DNA of 19,113 nucleotides from Thermohalobaculum sp038524325. Its GTDB lineage: Bacteria > Pseudomonadota > Alphaproteobacteria > Rhodobacterales > Rhodobacteraceae. Where the stretch lies: contig JBCBIS010000069.1 of the NCBI GenBank assembly GCA_038524325.1, forward strand, positions 1 to 19,113, given 5' to 3'. The notes beneath the pieces are model-generated. The model had not been told where the DNA came from, made no database searches, and was given only the letters and a program-made list of their open reading frames with translations. Shown here one piece after another: positions 1-9,000 of this stretch (positions are counted from its first letter, which is position 1; the number at the start of each line of letters is the position of its first letter). A program made the translations under genes and the position numbers.

Positions 1-740
1 CTCTCGCGCACCACATAGAGGGGCAGCCGGGCGACCCCCATCCCGCCCTCGGCAATCTCGGCAATGGCGCGGGGCGCGTTGGCGCGCAGCGGCCCCTGCA
101 CCTCGACGGTCACCTCCTCGCGCCCCCGCTGGAACCGCCACAGCCTTGCGTCCGAGACGTTCTGGTCGATCAGGCAGGCGTGGCTGGCAAGGGCCTGCGG
201 GATCAGCGGCCGCCCCACGCGCTCGAGATAGCCGGGCGCCGCAGCGATCACGAGGGGCATGTCAGAGAGACGCCGCGCCACCAGGGTCGAATCGCGCAGC
301 GTCCCGATCCGCACCGCCAGATCAAAGCCCTCCTCCACCACCGCCACGCGGGCATCGGTCAGCCGTAGATCGATCTCGACCGCCGGATGGGCGGCAAGGA
401 AGGATGTCAGCGCCCTCGCCAGCTCGATCGACCCGAAGGAGGTCGGCGCGGTGATCCGGATCGGCCCGGCGATCGCGCCCTGCCGCTCGCGCACCAAGTC
501 GTCCAACTCGTCCACCTGCTCCAGGATCGCCCGGCAGCGGTGGAGATAGGCGCTGCCCGCATCGGTCAGCGTGACGCTGCGGGTGGTGCGATTGAACAGC
601 TGAGTGCTCAGATCCGCCTCCAGCGCCTGCACATATTTGCTGGCCAGCTTGGTCGAGATGCCGAGCCGTTTGGCCGCCGCGGTATAGGTGCCCTCGCCCG
701 CCACGGCGGCAAAGGTGCGCATTGTGAGAAGCTTATCCAT
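1..740 (-). CDS. LysR-family transcriptional regulator (partial, C-terminus off the left edge)
   Basis: Reading leftward from an ATG at 740-738, the frame stays open to the window edge (246 complete codons). The N-terminal helix-turn-helix is typical of LysR regulators: MDKLLTMRTFAAVA, then a YTAAAKRLGIS segment, the LEADLSTQLFNRTTR wing and LTDAG. An effector-binding domain follows, starting with a GPIRITAP segment near residue 90. LysR proteins are usually about 300 residues, so roughly 50 C-terminal residues lie outside. An AAGG ribosome-binding motif sits just upstream of the ATG. The gene diverges from the glutathione S-transferase gene across 135 bp, the usual arrangement for a LysR regulator controlling its neighbour and itself. 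The effector is unknown. Confidence 0.93.
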   Translation of the reverse strand, partial: MDKLLTMRTFAAVAGEGTYTAAAKRLGISTKLASKYVQALEADLSTQLFNRTTRSVTLTDAGSAYLHRCRAILEQVDELDDLVRERQGAIAGPIRITAPTSFGSIELARALTSFLAAHPAVEIDLRLTDARVAVVEEGFDLAVRIGTLRDSTLVARRLSDMPLVIAAAPGYLERVGRPLIPQALASHACLIDQNVSDARLWRFQRGREEVTVEVQGPLRANAPRAIAEIAEGGMGVARLPLYVVRE

Positions 741-756
741 AGCGCCTTTTGTGATC

Positions 757-776
757 GATTGGGCGACAATCATTGT
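757..776. promoter_or_regulatory. Overlapping palindromes, candidate LysR operator
   Basis: Two perfect inverted repeats overlap: GATTG-N5-CAATC (757-771) and ACAAT-C-ATTGT (766-776). A T-N11-A arrangement typical of LysR sites fits within the block (T760 to A772). The site lies between the divergent LysR and GST genes and covers the probable LysR -10 element. Binding is inferred. Confidence 0.45.
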
Positions 777-800
777 ACGATACAGAGCATTATCGCTCAA
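772..800 (-). promoter_or_regulatory. Probable sigma-70 promoter of the LysR gene
   Basis: On the minus strand a -35 TTGAGC (800-795) and a -10 TACAAT (777-772) are separated by exactly 17 bp. The predicted start point, near 765, lies about 25 nt ahead of the LysR start codon. The -10 element overlaps the palindrome at 766-776, which fits autorepression. This is seen by eye, without a scoring model. Confidence 0.5.
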
Positions 801-875
801 GATGCCTGTTGTTACCTTGGGGCCATCAAAGGCGCCCCACTCCCGGCGCGCGCCACCCAAGGAAAGCGATCCGCC

Positions 876-1496
876 ATGAGCACTGCCATCCGCATCCACC
901 GCCACGCCCTCTCCGGCCACGCCCACCGTGTCCAGCTTTTCGCGAGCCTTGCCGGCATCGCGCATGAGTTGATCGATGTCGATCTGCTGACCGGCGAGCA
1001 CAAGAAAGCGCCGTTTCTCGCCCTCAACTCCGCCGCCAAGGTACCGGTGATCGAGGATGGCGCGACCGTCATCTCCGACTCCAACGCTATCCTGGTCTAT
1101 CTCGCCCGCAAATTCGCGCCGGACTGGCTGCCCAGCGATGCGGTGCAAGAGGCCGAGGTGCAGAAATACCTCTCCTTCGCCGCGGGCGAGATCGCCAATG
1201 GCCCCGCCGCCGCCCGGCTGATCACCGTCTTCGGTGCCGGTCTGGACGCCGATCGCGCGCAGGAGATCAGCACGAGGGCGCTCACCTGGCTCGAAGGCGA
1301 ACTCGCCGGGCGCCGCTGGCTGGTGGGAGAGACGCCGACGATCGCCGATGTCGCCGTCTACAGCTACACCGCCCATGCACCGGAGGGGAATGTCTCGCTC
1401 GACCCCTATCCCAATATCCGCCGCTGGCTCGGCGATGTCGCGGGGCTGCCCGGCTTTGTCGGCATGCAGGAAACCAAGACCGGCCTCGCCACCTGA
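876..1496 (+). CDS. Glutathione S-transferase family protein
   Basis: A 206-residue cytosolic protein of the usual GST length. The N-terminal thioredoxin-fold half has the substrate-binding pattern LNSAAKVPVIEDG (residues 50-62), followed by a SDSNAIL segment, the equivalent of the glutathione-binding E/D-S-x-A-I motif, with Ser13 near the usual catalytic position. The helical C-terminal half contains the GETPTIADVAVYSY segment, typical of the N-capping region. The ATG at 876 is chosen because AAGGAAAG (859-866) precedes it and similarity starts there; the frame stays open far upstream, but that part is antisense to LysR. It probably conjugates or isomerises an electrophilic substrate. It is followed by a strong hairpin and the flavoprotein gene, and is probably controlled by the divergent LysR protein. 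Confidence 0.93.
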   Translation: MSTAIRIHRHALSGHAHRVQLFASLAGIAHELIDVDLLTGEHKKAPFLALNSAAKVPVIEDGATVISDSNAILVYLARKFAPDWLPSDAVQEAEVQKYLSFAAGEIANGPAAARLITVFGAGLDADRAQEISTRALTWLEGELAGRRWLVGETPTIADVAVYSYTAHAPEGNVSLDPYPNIRRWLGDVAGLPGFVGMQETKTGLAT

Positions 1497-1502
1497 TCGC
1501 CT

Positions 1503-1535
1503 CGGCGCGCCCGGAGCACATAGCTGGGCGCGCCG
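1503..1535 (+). terminator. Strong intercistronic stem-loop after the GST gene
   Basis: Arms CGGCGCGCCC (1503-1512) and GGGCGCGCCG (1526-1535) form a perfect 10-bp GC stem, with an inner AGC/GCT extension around an ACATA loop. It begins 7 nt after the GST stop and ends 32 nt before the flavoprotein start. There is no T-run, so it may attenuate, stabilise the 3' end or mark processing rather than terminate fully. Confidence 0.55.
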
Positions 1536-1567
1536 GCCAACCAAAACCGCTGCAGGAGGACAGACCC

Positions 1568-3220
1568 ATGGCTCAAGATCACCTGACCGACGCCTCGCCG
1601 TTCCATATTGGCGAACAGAATGTGCAAGCCCGGCTGGGGATGCGCGATATCGAGGATTGGGCCCGCAAAATCGTGCGCGATCACATGCCGGAGCAACATC
1701 GCACCTTCTATACCAGCCTCCCCTTCCTGGTCGCTGCGGCGCGGGACGCAGCCGGGCGCCCCTGGGCGACCCTGCTCTCAGCACCGGAAGGGTTCATTAC
1801 CTCGCCCGATCCTGGGCATCTGCGGATCGATGCGACCCCGGCGCCGGGGGATGCGTTGGAAGGCGCGCTTGCCGAGGGGGCCGATCTCGGGCTCTTGGGG
1901 ATCGAGCTGGCCACGCGGCGCCGCAACCGCGTCAATGGCCGGGTCTCGGCCAGCGGCGCGGCTGGTCTCACCTTTGCCGTCGATCAATCCTTCGGCAATT
2001 GCCCGCAATATATCCGCGAGCGCAATTGGGTCTGGGTCGAGGACGACACGCCGAAGACCGCGACGCGGGGCGCAGCGTTGACAGCATCGCAGCAGGGCTG
2101 GATCGCGCGCGCCGACACCTTCTTCATCGCGACCGGATATCGCGGCGAGGGCGAGAGCCCAACCTTCGGCATGGACGCCTCGCATCGGGGCGGAGAGCGC
2201 GGCTTTGTCGAGGTGCTCGATGACCGCCGCATCCGGTTCCCCGACTATGCCGGCAACAAGCATTTCAACACGATCGGCAATCTGTCGCTGGACCCGCGGG
2301 CCGGATACCTCTTTATCGACTTCAGCTCGGGCGCGCTGTTGCAAATCACCGGCACCGTCGAGATCAATTGGGACTCGGACGACCTGGCCCGGTTCCCCGG
2401 CGCCCGGCGACTGGTGACCCTGAGCGTCGAAGACGTGGTCGAGAGCCGCAACGCCGTGGCCCTGCGGTGGGACGAGGAGGCCGAGACGGCACGCGAGCTG
2501 CGCGTGCGCGAGAAGATCGTCGAGAGCGCGGACGTGACCTCCCTCGTATTTGAGTCCCGGGATGGCGGCCCGCTGCCGGCCTTCGAGGCCGGGCAGCACC
2601 TGCCGATCGCCCTGAAAATCCCCGGCGTCGACACAGTTGTTTCGCGGAGCTATTCGCTCTCGGGCGCGCCGTCCGCGGACAGCTATCGCATCACGGTGAA
2701 GCGTGAGCCGCAGGGCCTCGCCTCACGCTTTTTGCATGACCAGATCGACCCGGGGGATATCGTGATCAGCCGCAATCCGGGGGGAGACTTCACCACCCCC
2801 CATGGCAGCGCTCCGGTGGCTTTGATCAGCGCGGGCGTCGGGATCACTCCGATGGTCAGCATGCTGAGCGATCTGGTTGCAGCGGGCACGGATCGGAGGG
2901 TGGTCTTCGCCCATGGCGCCCGGGACGGGGCTCACCACCCGCTGGCGGCGGAGGTGCGGGATCTGGCGGCACGGGCCCCCGCGGTGCAAACCCACATCGC
3001 CTATAGCCGCCCGGCGTCGGAGGATCGGGTTGGCCGCGATTACGATCGCGCGGGCCGGATCGATGGCGCTGCCGTGCTCGAGCTGGTCGGGACAAAAGAG
3101 GCCGACTTCATGATCTGCGGACCGGTGGCGTTCCTGGCCGCGATCCAAGAGGATCTGGAACGGCTGGGCGTCTCGCCCAACCGGATCCATGTTGAGAGCT
3201 TCGGCCCCGCCGAGGGCTGA
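1568..3220 (+). CDS. PNPOx-like split-barrel / FAD-NAD(P)H oxidoreductase fusion flavoprotein
   Basis: A 550-residue two-part protein. Roughly residues 40-290 resemble the pyridoxamine-5'-phosphate-oxidase-like FMN split barrel (an RTFYTSLPFLVAAA strand, ATRRRNRVNG, then AGYLFIDFSSGALLQITG). Residues about 310-545 are a ferredoxin-reductase-type module: flavin-binding RSYSLSG (360-366), nucleotide-binding ISAGVGITPM (420-429) and MICGPVAF (515-522). Related fusions can carry a C-terminal plant-type [2Fe-2S] domain; here the chain ends at VESFGPAEG and no Cys cluster is seen. AGGAGGA (1554-1560) precedes the ATG by 7 nt. It lies 71 nt behind the GST gene, so the pair may be co-transcribed. It probably moves electrons from NAD(P)H through FAD to an FMN or similar centre; the substrate is unknown. 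Confidence 0.88.
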   Translation: MAQDHLTDASPFHIGEQNVQARLGMRDIEDWARKIVRDHMPEQHRTFYTSLPFLVAAARDAAGRPWATLLSAPEGFITSPDPGHLRIDATPAPGDALEGALAEGADLGLLGIELATRRRNRVNGRVSASGAAGLTFAVDQSFGNCPQYIRERNWVWVEDDTPKTATRGAALTASQQGWIARADTFFIATGYRGEGESPTFGMDASHRGGERGFVEVLDDRRIRFPDYAGNKHFNTIGNLSLDPRAGYLFIDFSSGALLQITGTVEINWDSDDLARFPGARRLVTLSVEDVVESRNAVALRWDEEAETARELRVREKIVESADVTSLVFESRDGGPLPAFEAGQHLPIALKIPGVDTVVSRSYSLSGAPSADSYRITVKREPQGLASRFLHDQIDPGDIVISRNPGGDFTTPHGSAPVALISAGVGITPMVSMLSDLVAAGTDRRVVFAHGARDGAHHPLAAEVRDLAARAPAVQTHIAYSRPASEDRVGRDYDRAGRIDGAAVLELVGTKEADFMICGPVAFLAAIQEDLERLGVSPNRIHVESFGPAEG

Positions 3221-3234
3221 GGCGGAGGGGGACG

Positions 3235-3253
3235 ACGGGCCGACCCGGCCCGT
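3235..3253 (+). terminator. Hairpin, possible terminator of the flavoprotein gene
   Basis: ACGGGCC (3235-3241), a GACCC loop and GGCCCGT (3247-3253) form a perfect 7-bp stem starting 14 nt after the stop codon at 3220. Only a TTG follows instead of a T-run, so intrinsic termination is uncertain. Confidence 0.4.
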
Positions 3254-3875
3254 TGACCCCGGCGCAAACGCGCGTCGATGCAGCCGCCCTTCTGCTGCAT
3301 TTCTGGGTCCCGCCCGGGGCGGCAGGCAAGTGGCTCACCGGGCACCTGATCCTGCCACCCTACCCTGGCTCTTCGGAAGCTGCCGGGCTGCCGGATTGTT
3401 CCGGCAACCCCGCCCGCCATCCTGGGCGCATCCGACGGCGGTGCTCCGCCCCTTGTCGACTGTCGCTGGGGCTGGATCGAGACGCGGACCGAAAGGTTGA
3501 GCATGACCCCCTCCATTCTGTCATCGGCAGGCCAAGCCGCGTTGCATCAACGCCATCTGCACCCATCACAGCGGACCCGTTCCCTGATGCGCCAAGCGGC
3601 ATTCTCTTTCGTAATCCGGGAGCTGCCGTCGCCGGCACGGACTGACCGGCGCGACCGCAGCAGGGCTGGCCGGTGAAGGTCACCCCCACGCCGACCAGTC
3701 GTCGAGCGCCATCCACCCGCCCGCCGAGTGCAAGACAGCCGCCGTCTTCGATCTCCGCGCCGCCCATGCCCACCGCAAGGGCAGTTCCCTGGATTGCTAT
3801 ATGACGCCCCACAGGGGGCCGGGGCTGAGATGCCCGCACAGGGCGTAGGCTGCCCATGCGCACATATAAGGAGCT
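3254..3875. other. Gene-poor stretch, no supported gene
   Basis: Several open frames exist on both strands, but none has a recognisable domain or a consistent strand-specific codon pattern. The best small candidate is a 57-codon frame from an ATG at 3503 to a stop at 3676, with a GAAAGG motif shortly before it; the peptide is unrecognised and was not called. A perfect 7-bp hairpin TGCCGGA-TTGT-TCCGGCA lies at 3389-3406. The stretch may be decayed sequence. Confidence 0.45.
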
Positions 3876-4521
3876 GTGTCGGGCAGATGTCGCGCGACCC
3901 TTCGGCGGTCGGGTCCAAGAAAGGCGCCGGCTCTCCTGGCCATGGCGGTCACGAGCCATCCGGGTTTCGACGACCCGCCGCTCTCCGACGAAATCATGGA
4001 TGGCGACCGCGGCAATGACGGCGAGATCTGGCACAGTCGCGGGCGTTTTTGGCGCCGAGCCCGCGGTGCGGGCCCGATGCGCTGGCCGTCAAGAATATCT
4101 CCGACAGTTCGGCTCCCGCATTGCCGGTCACATTGCCGGGCGGGCTGCGACTGTCTGGAGGAGCGCGTCTCCCACAGGGATATCCCGGGCACAACCCAGT
4201 CGTTGGAGCGGTTCTCCGATCCCTCCAGCGCCTATCGAGGCGAGACCGGCGGTTCCTGGAAGATCGGCATCGTCCAGCAACGGCATGAAGCGGAGATCCT
4301 GTTCGGCGACAACAGGACTCCGCGCGACATTGATCTCGACCTCGGCGGTCGGCCACATCCTGCTGGACCCGAAGCATTTCGTCGACCTGCTGGCCGAAGA
4401 GTGTCCGGACACGCATTGTGTCTCAGCCCTCAGACGCAACCTTTTCCAGTCGAACTTGGTCCTCGCGGCGGTCACGAATGTCTTTCACATCTTTGACGGA
4501 ATCGAGCTATCGGAGAACTGA
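3876..4521 (+). pseudogene. Possible frame-broken gene remnant, function not recognised
   Basis: A GTG at 3876, with AAGGAG a few bases upstream, opens a frame that first looks coding (GFDDPPLSDEIMDGDRGNDG, good third-position GC). It becomes Arg/Pro/Ser-rich, turns protein-like again near 4215-4340 (GGSWKIGIVQQRHEAEILFG), and then the best frame shifts to one ending at 4521 (VGHILLDPKHFVDLLAEECP, then VFHIFDGIELSEN). Protein-like segments in at least two frames of the same strand suggest one gene damaged by indels. I recognise no family. It may instead be chance open frames in GC-rich intergenic DNA. Confidence 0.33.
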
Positions 4522-4576
4522 TGTGCCGGTTTAACATTTCTCTGACCGACGGCGTAAGACATGAGGCGAATAACCG

Positions 4577-4582
4577 TATAAC
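4577..4582 (+). promoter_or_regulatory. Possible -10 element ahead of the efflux genes
   Basis: A TATAAC hexamer lies 54 nt upstream of the adaptor start in a locally AT-richer stretch. The only -35-like match, AAGACA, sits at a short spacing of about 15 bp, so the call is weak. Confidence 0.2.
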
Positions 4583-4636
4583 TTCTCGTCGCTATGCGCT
4601 TCACGACACGCAGCGCAGAAACCTTTGAGGCCTGAT

Positions 4637-6001
4637 GTGAAGACGCTTGCGATCCGACTTCTCAGCTTTGGGATCCCTCTGGGACTCGCCTTGCTGGCAT
4701 TTGTCATGTTCACGAGCTCGCGCGAGCCCCCGCAACAGGCGGCGCTGGCCGAGACGGCCCGGACCGTGCGAATCCAGACGGTGGAGCCCCGATCCTTCGT
4801 GCCCATGGTCACCGGCTATGGGAATGTCGAACCAGTACGCACCTGGAACGCGGTTGCCCAAGTTCCCGGGCGGATCGAATTCGTGCATCCCAACCTGCGC
4901 GTCGGAGCCGTCTTCCCAGCGGGCGCCGAGATTATCCGGGTGGCGAAGGAGGATTACGAGCTCGCCGTCGGAGAGGCCGAAGCCAATCGCGACGCGGCGA
5001 CCGCGGAGCTGAAGGAGCTCGAGATCCGGGCCGCCAACACCGCCCGCTCGTTGGAGATCGAGCGCCGCTCGCTCGAGATCAAGCAGGAGGACCTCACCCG
5101 CCAGGAGGATCTGCTCAGGCGCGGGGTCGCCAGCCAGTCCACGCTGGACACCGTGCAGCGCGACTTCCTCCAACAGCAGGTCAAGGTGCAGGAGCTTGAG
5201 AACTCGATGAACCTCTATCCGGCGGAGATCGAGACCCAGAAAACCCAGATCGCGGTCGCCGAGGCGCGACTCGCGACCGCGAAGCTCGATCTCGACCGGA
5301 CCAATATCACGATGCCCTTCCGCGGCCGGATCGCCAGCAAGGAGGTCGAGGCGACCCAGTTCGTCTCCGCCGGGACCACATTGGCCTCGGCAGGCGATAT
5401 CGGTGCGGCCGAGATCGTCGCCCAGGTGCCGCAAGATCAGTTCGCCAGCTTCGTCGGCCTCGCAGTGCCGCCGGACTTCCAGATGCCGGTGCAGCGCGAC
5501 CGCCCGGCAAGCGCGCGGCTTGCCAATCTTGGTTGGCAGGCCAAGGTCAAAATCCATTCCTCGCAGTTCGATGCCGAATGGCCCGCGCAGATCCAGCACA
5601 CCTCGGACACGATCGATGCGACCAGCCGGTCCGTCGGGGTCATCGTTCGGGTCGACGATCCCTATGGAAACATCCTGCCGGGCGTGCGCCCGCCCCTGGT
5701 CAAGGGCATGTTTGTCCGGGTGATCCTGCAGGCGAAACAGCTTGAGGATCAACGCATCGTGCCCCGCTCGGCGGTCCGCGACGGACGGGTGTTTCTGGCC
5801 AATGCGGACAACCGGCTCGAGTCGCGGGCGGTTCAGGTCCGGGCGTTCCAGGGGTCCGAGGCCCTGATCTCCGAGGGTCTGGACTTCGGCGACCGGGTCG
5901 TCGTCAGCGACATCTCGCCCGCGATCGAGGGTATGCTGCTGGCCCCGATGGGCGAGGCCCCCCTGACCGATCAAGCCGCGGCGGCGGTGAGCGGCGAATG
6001 A
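4637..6001 (+). CDS. RND efflux periplasmic adaptor (HlyD/membrane-fusion family)
   Basis: A 454-residue adaptor joining an inner-membrane RND pump to an outer-membrane channel. A single N-terminal membrane anchor (residues about 8-24) is followed by a beta-barrel/lipoyl entry (VTGYGNVEPVRTW, then AQVPGRIEFVHPNLRVGAVF). A long alpha-hairpin rich in Glu, Gln, Arg and Leu follows (about 105-220), then the second lipoyl half (LDLDRTNITMPFRGRIASKEV) and barrel domains. A TTG at 4625 is also in frame, but it overlaps the GAGG ribosome-binding motif (4627-4630) that sits 6 nt before the GTG at 4637, so GTG is preferred. The stop overlaps the pump start by ATGA, so the two are translationally coupled. 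The substrate cannot be read from the sequence. Confidence 0.93.
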   Translation: MKTLAIRLLSFGIPLGLALLAFVMFTSSREPPQQAALAETARTVRIQTVEPRSFVPMVTGYGNVEPVRTWNAVAQVPGRIEFVHPNLRVGAVFPAGAEIIRVAKEDYELAVGEAEANRDAATAELKELEIRAANTARSLEIERRSLEIKQEDLTRQEDLLRRGVASQSTLDTVQRDFLQQQVKVQELENSMNLYPAEIETQKTQIAVAEARLATAKLDLDRTNITMPFRGRIASKEVEATQFVSAGTTLASAGDIGAAEIVAQVPQDQFASFVGLAVPPDFQMPVQRDRPASARLANLGWQAKVKIHSSQFDAEWPAQIQHTSDTIDATSRSVGVIVRVDDPYGNILPGVRPPLVKGMFVRVILQAKQLEDQRIVPRSAVRDGRVFLANADNRLESRAVQVRAFQGSEALISEGLDFGDRVVVSDISPAIEGMLLAPMGEAPLTDQAAAAVSGE

Positions 6002-9000
6002 TCGCCTATTTCATCCGCCACCCGACCATCGCCAATCTGCTGATGATCGGGCTTTTGGCGGTCGGCGCGACGATGCTGCCGACCCTGCAGCGCGAGACCT
6101 TTCCCCGGGTCGAAGCCTCGCGCGTGCAGGTCTCGGTCGCCTATCCCGGCGCCCGGCCCGAAACGGTCGAGGAAGCGATCTGCCAGCGCATCGAGGATGC
6201 GATCGACGCCGTCGACGATGTCTATGAAATCTCGTGCGAGTCGGTGGAAGGCAGCGCGAGCGCCGTTGTCGAGATGCGCGAGGGCGGCGAGTTGGACCGC
6301 TTCACGGACGATGTGAAAACAGAAGTCGACGCGATCAACGATTTCCCCGATCTGGTGGAAGATATCATCGTCAAACAGCTCGGCCGCACCGATTTCGTGG
6401 CCTCGGTCGCCGTCTCGGGCGCGATGACCCGCCCGGATCTGAAGACCTATGCCGAGCAGGTGAAGCGCCGGATGCAGACCTTTGGCGGCATCCCGAAGAT
6501 CGAGATCGACGGCTTTGCCGAGCGCCAGTTCCGGATCGAGATCCTCGATGCCACTCTGCGCCAGGTTGGCCTCAGCCTGGAAGATGTCGCCACCACGATC
6601 CAGCGCCAGAATGTCGATCTGCCGGTCGGCTCGATCCAGGCCCGGGATGGCGAGTTGCTGCTGCGCTTCGCCGACGAGCGCCGAACAATCGAGGATCTGC
6701 GCCAGCTGATCGTGGTGTCGAACGAGGAGGGCGGCCAGATCCGGCTGGGTGACATAGCCCGCATCGATGACCGTTTCGAACGCGAAGAGGTCAAGATCCT
6801 GTTCGATGGCGCGCCCGCCGCCTTCCTGTCGGTCACGAAATCCGCCAGCGACGATCTGCTGACCGTGGTGGAGCGGATCGAAGCCTTCCTCGCCGAGGAA
6901 CGCCAGCGCGCGCCGCCCGGGGTGCATTTCACCCTCGTGCGCAGCCCGGCCGAGGTCGTCCAGGACCGGCTCTCGCTGCTGGTCGATAACGGGCTGGTGG
7001 GGCTGGCGCTGGTGGCGCTGACGATGTGGCTGTTCTTCGGGGCTCGCTATGCGTTCTGGATCAGCGCCGGGCTTCCGGTCGCCTTTGTCGGCGGGATCGC
7101 GGCCATGGTGATCCTGGGCTATTCGCTCAACATGCTGACCATGGTCGGCCTGCTGATCGTGGTCGGTCTGCTGATGGACGATGCAATCGTGATCTCGGAG
7201 AGCATCGCCAGCAAGCGCGAGGCCGGCGCCGCCCCGATGGAGGCTGCCGTCAGCGGGGTGCAGGAGGTCGCGCCCGGCGTGATCTCGTCCTTCTGCACGA
7301 CGCTCTGCATCTTCGGTTCTCTCGCGTTTCTCGAGGGCGATATCGGGCAGGTCCTGCGGGTGGTGCCGGTGGTGATGCTGGCCGTTCTGGTCGTCTCGCT
7401 GATCGAGGCGTTCCTCATCCTGCCGAACCATCTGGGCCATGCCCTGGCCGCCGAGGGCGCTGGCCGGGGGCCGGTCCAAAAACGGGTCGAGGCCGGCGTC
7501 ACCTGGATTCGGGACAATATCGCCGTGGCGTTTGCGCGGCGCTCGGTCCGGCATCGCTATCTTACCATGGGTTGCGCCGTTGGCGCGCTGATCCTGGCGG
7601 TTGCCGCGATCGCGGGCGGCGCGCTGAAGTTCAGCGCTTTTCCCGAGATCGATGGCGACACGGTCGAGGCGCGGATCCTGCTGCCCCAGGGCACCCCGCT
7701 CTGGCGCACCGAGGCGGTGGTCGCGGATGTCATCGCCGCTGTTGATCAGATCGACGAAACCCTCTCGCCCGAACAGCCGGACGGACAGGCGCTGGTCCGT
7801 CACCGGACGGTTCGCTTCAATGAAAACGAGGATGCGAACGAAACCGGCACGCATGTCGCGACCGTCAGCCTTGACCTGCTCAGCTCCGAGCAGCGCACCA
7901 TCGACAATGAGAGCTTCTTTGCGCTGTGGCGGGAAAAGACCGGCGTCCAAGCCGATGTCATCTCGCTCAAATTCACCGAGCCGAGCGTAGGCCCTGCAGG
8001 CCGCGCCATCGATATCCGGCTGTTCGGGACGGATCTGGAGGAGCTCCGCGCCGCCAGCGCTGAGTTGAAGCAATGGCTGAGAAACTATGTCGGGGTCGTC
8101 GATGTGCTCGACGATCTGCGGCTGGGAAAGCCAGAGATCACGTTTCAGATAAACGAGGAAGGCCTGATCCTCGGCCTGCGCGCCCAGGATGTGGCGGACC
8201 AGTTGCGCGCGGCCTTCTTCGGCTCGACCGTGGACGAGATACAGGTGGACACGGAATCCTACGAGATCGATGCCCGCCTCGCCGGGATCGACCGGGACGA
8301 TGTGGCGACCCTGGACAATTTCGTGATCGTGACGCCCTCGGGCGCCCTGGCGCCGCTTTCCTCGGTGGCGACAATCGAGCGGGATCGCGGCTTTGCCCGG
8401 ATCAATAGGGTGCAAAAGCAGCGGACTGTCACCATCCAGGGCGATGTCGATACCCGCCTCGCGAATGCCAATGAGGTGGTCAATGACACGATGCAGCGCT
8501 TCGTGCCCGCACTGCTCGAACGGTATCCCGGCGTCTCGCTGGGTCTCGAGGGGCAGAACGCCGAGGCGTCGAAGACCCAAGCGTCGATGGTGTCAGGCTT
8601 TCTCTTGGGCCTGGTCGGGGTCTTTCTGGTCCTGAGTTTCCAGTTTCGGAGCTATGTCGAACCTGTCGTCGTCATGGTCCTGATCCCGTTCGCCTTCATC
8701 GGCGCGGTTGTGGGCCATATCGTCATGGGGGTCGATTTCTCGATGCCGAGCATGTTGGGCTTCGCGGCGCTGGCAGGGGTGGTCGTGAACGACTCGATCC
8801 TGCTGGTGAACCAGATCAAACATCACCACGGCCCGGGCGCCACGGTCGCCGAAGTCGCCCCGAACGCCACGCGGGCGCGGTTCCGGGCGATTCTGCTGAC
8901 GTCTCTGACCACGGTCGCGGGGCTGTTGCCGCTGCTGACCGAGACCAGCCTGCAGGCGCAGGTGCTGATCCCGCTGGTGACGAGCCTGTCCTTCGGCCTG

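Noticed and set aside
387..875. Upstream extension of the GST frame
   Set aside because: It is antisense to the LysR gene and the ribosome-binding site and fold begin at 876.
1234..2223. 329-codon plus-strand frame overlapping GST and the flavoprotein
   Set aside because: Arg/Gly/Pro-rich shifted reading of two well-supported genes.
3503..3676. 57-codon plus-strand frame with a GAAAGG motif before its ATG
   Set aside because: No recognisable family, mixed codon bias and a location inside a region that looks decayed; too weak to call as a gene.
3360..4034. Long minus-strand open frame (224 codons)
   Set aside because: Composition changes to Ser/Arg/Pro-rich along its length, no domain is recognisable, and it is antisense to the better plus-strand remnant; it is probably a GC-driven open frame.
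4601..5974. 457-codon minus-strand frame
   Set aside because: Fully antisense to the adaptor gene; a His/Asp/Arg-rich mirror of GC-rich codons.
5971..8580. 869-codon minus-strand frame
   Set aside because: Antisense to the RND pump, which has complete family motifs. The mirror frame is open only because of strong third-position GC in the pump gene.
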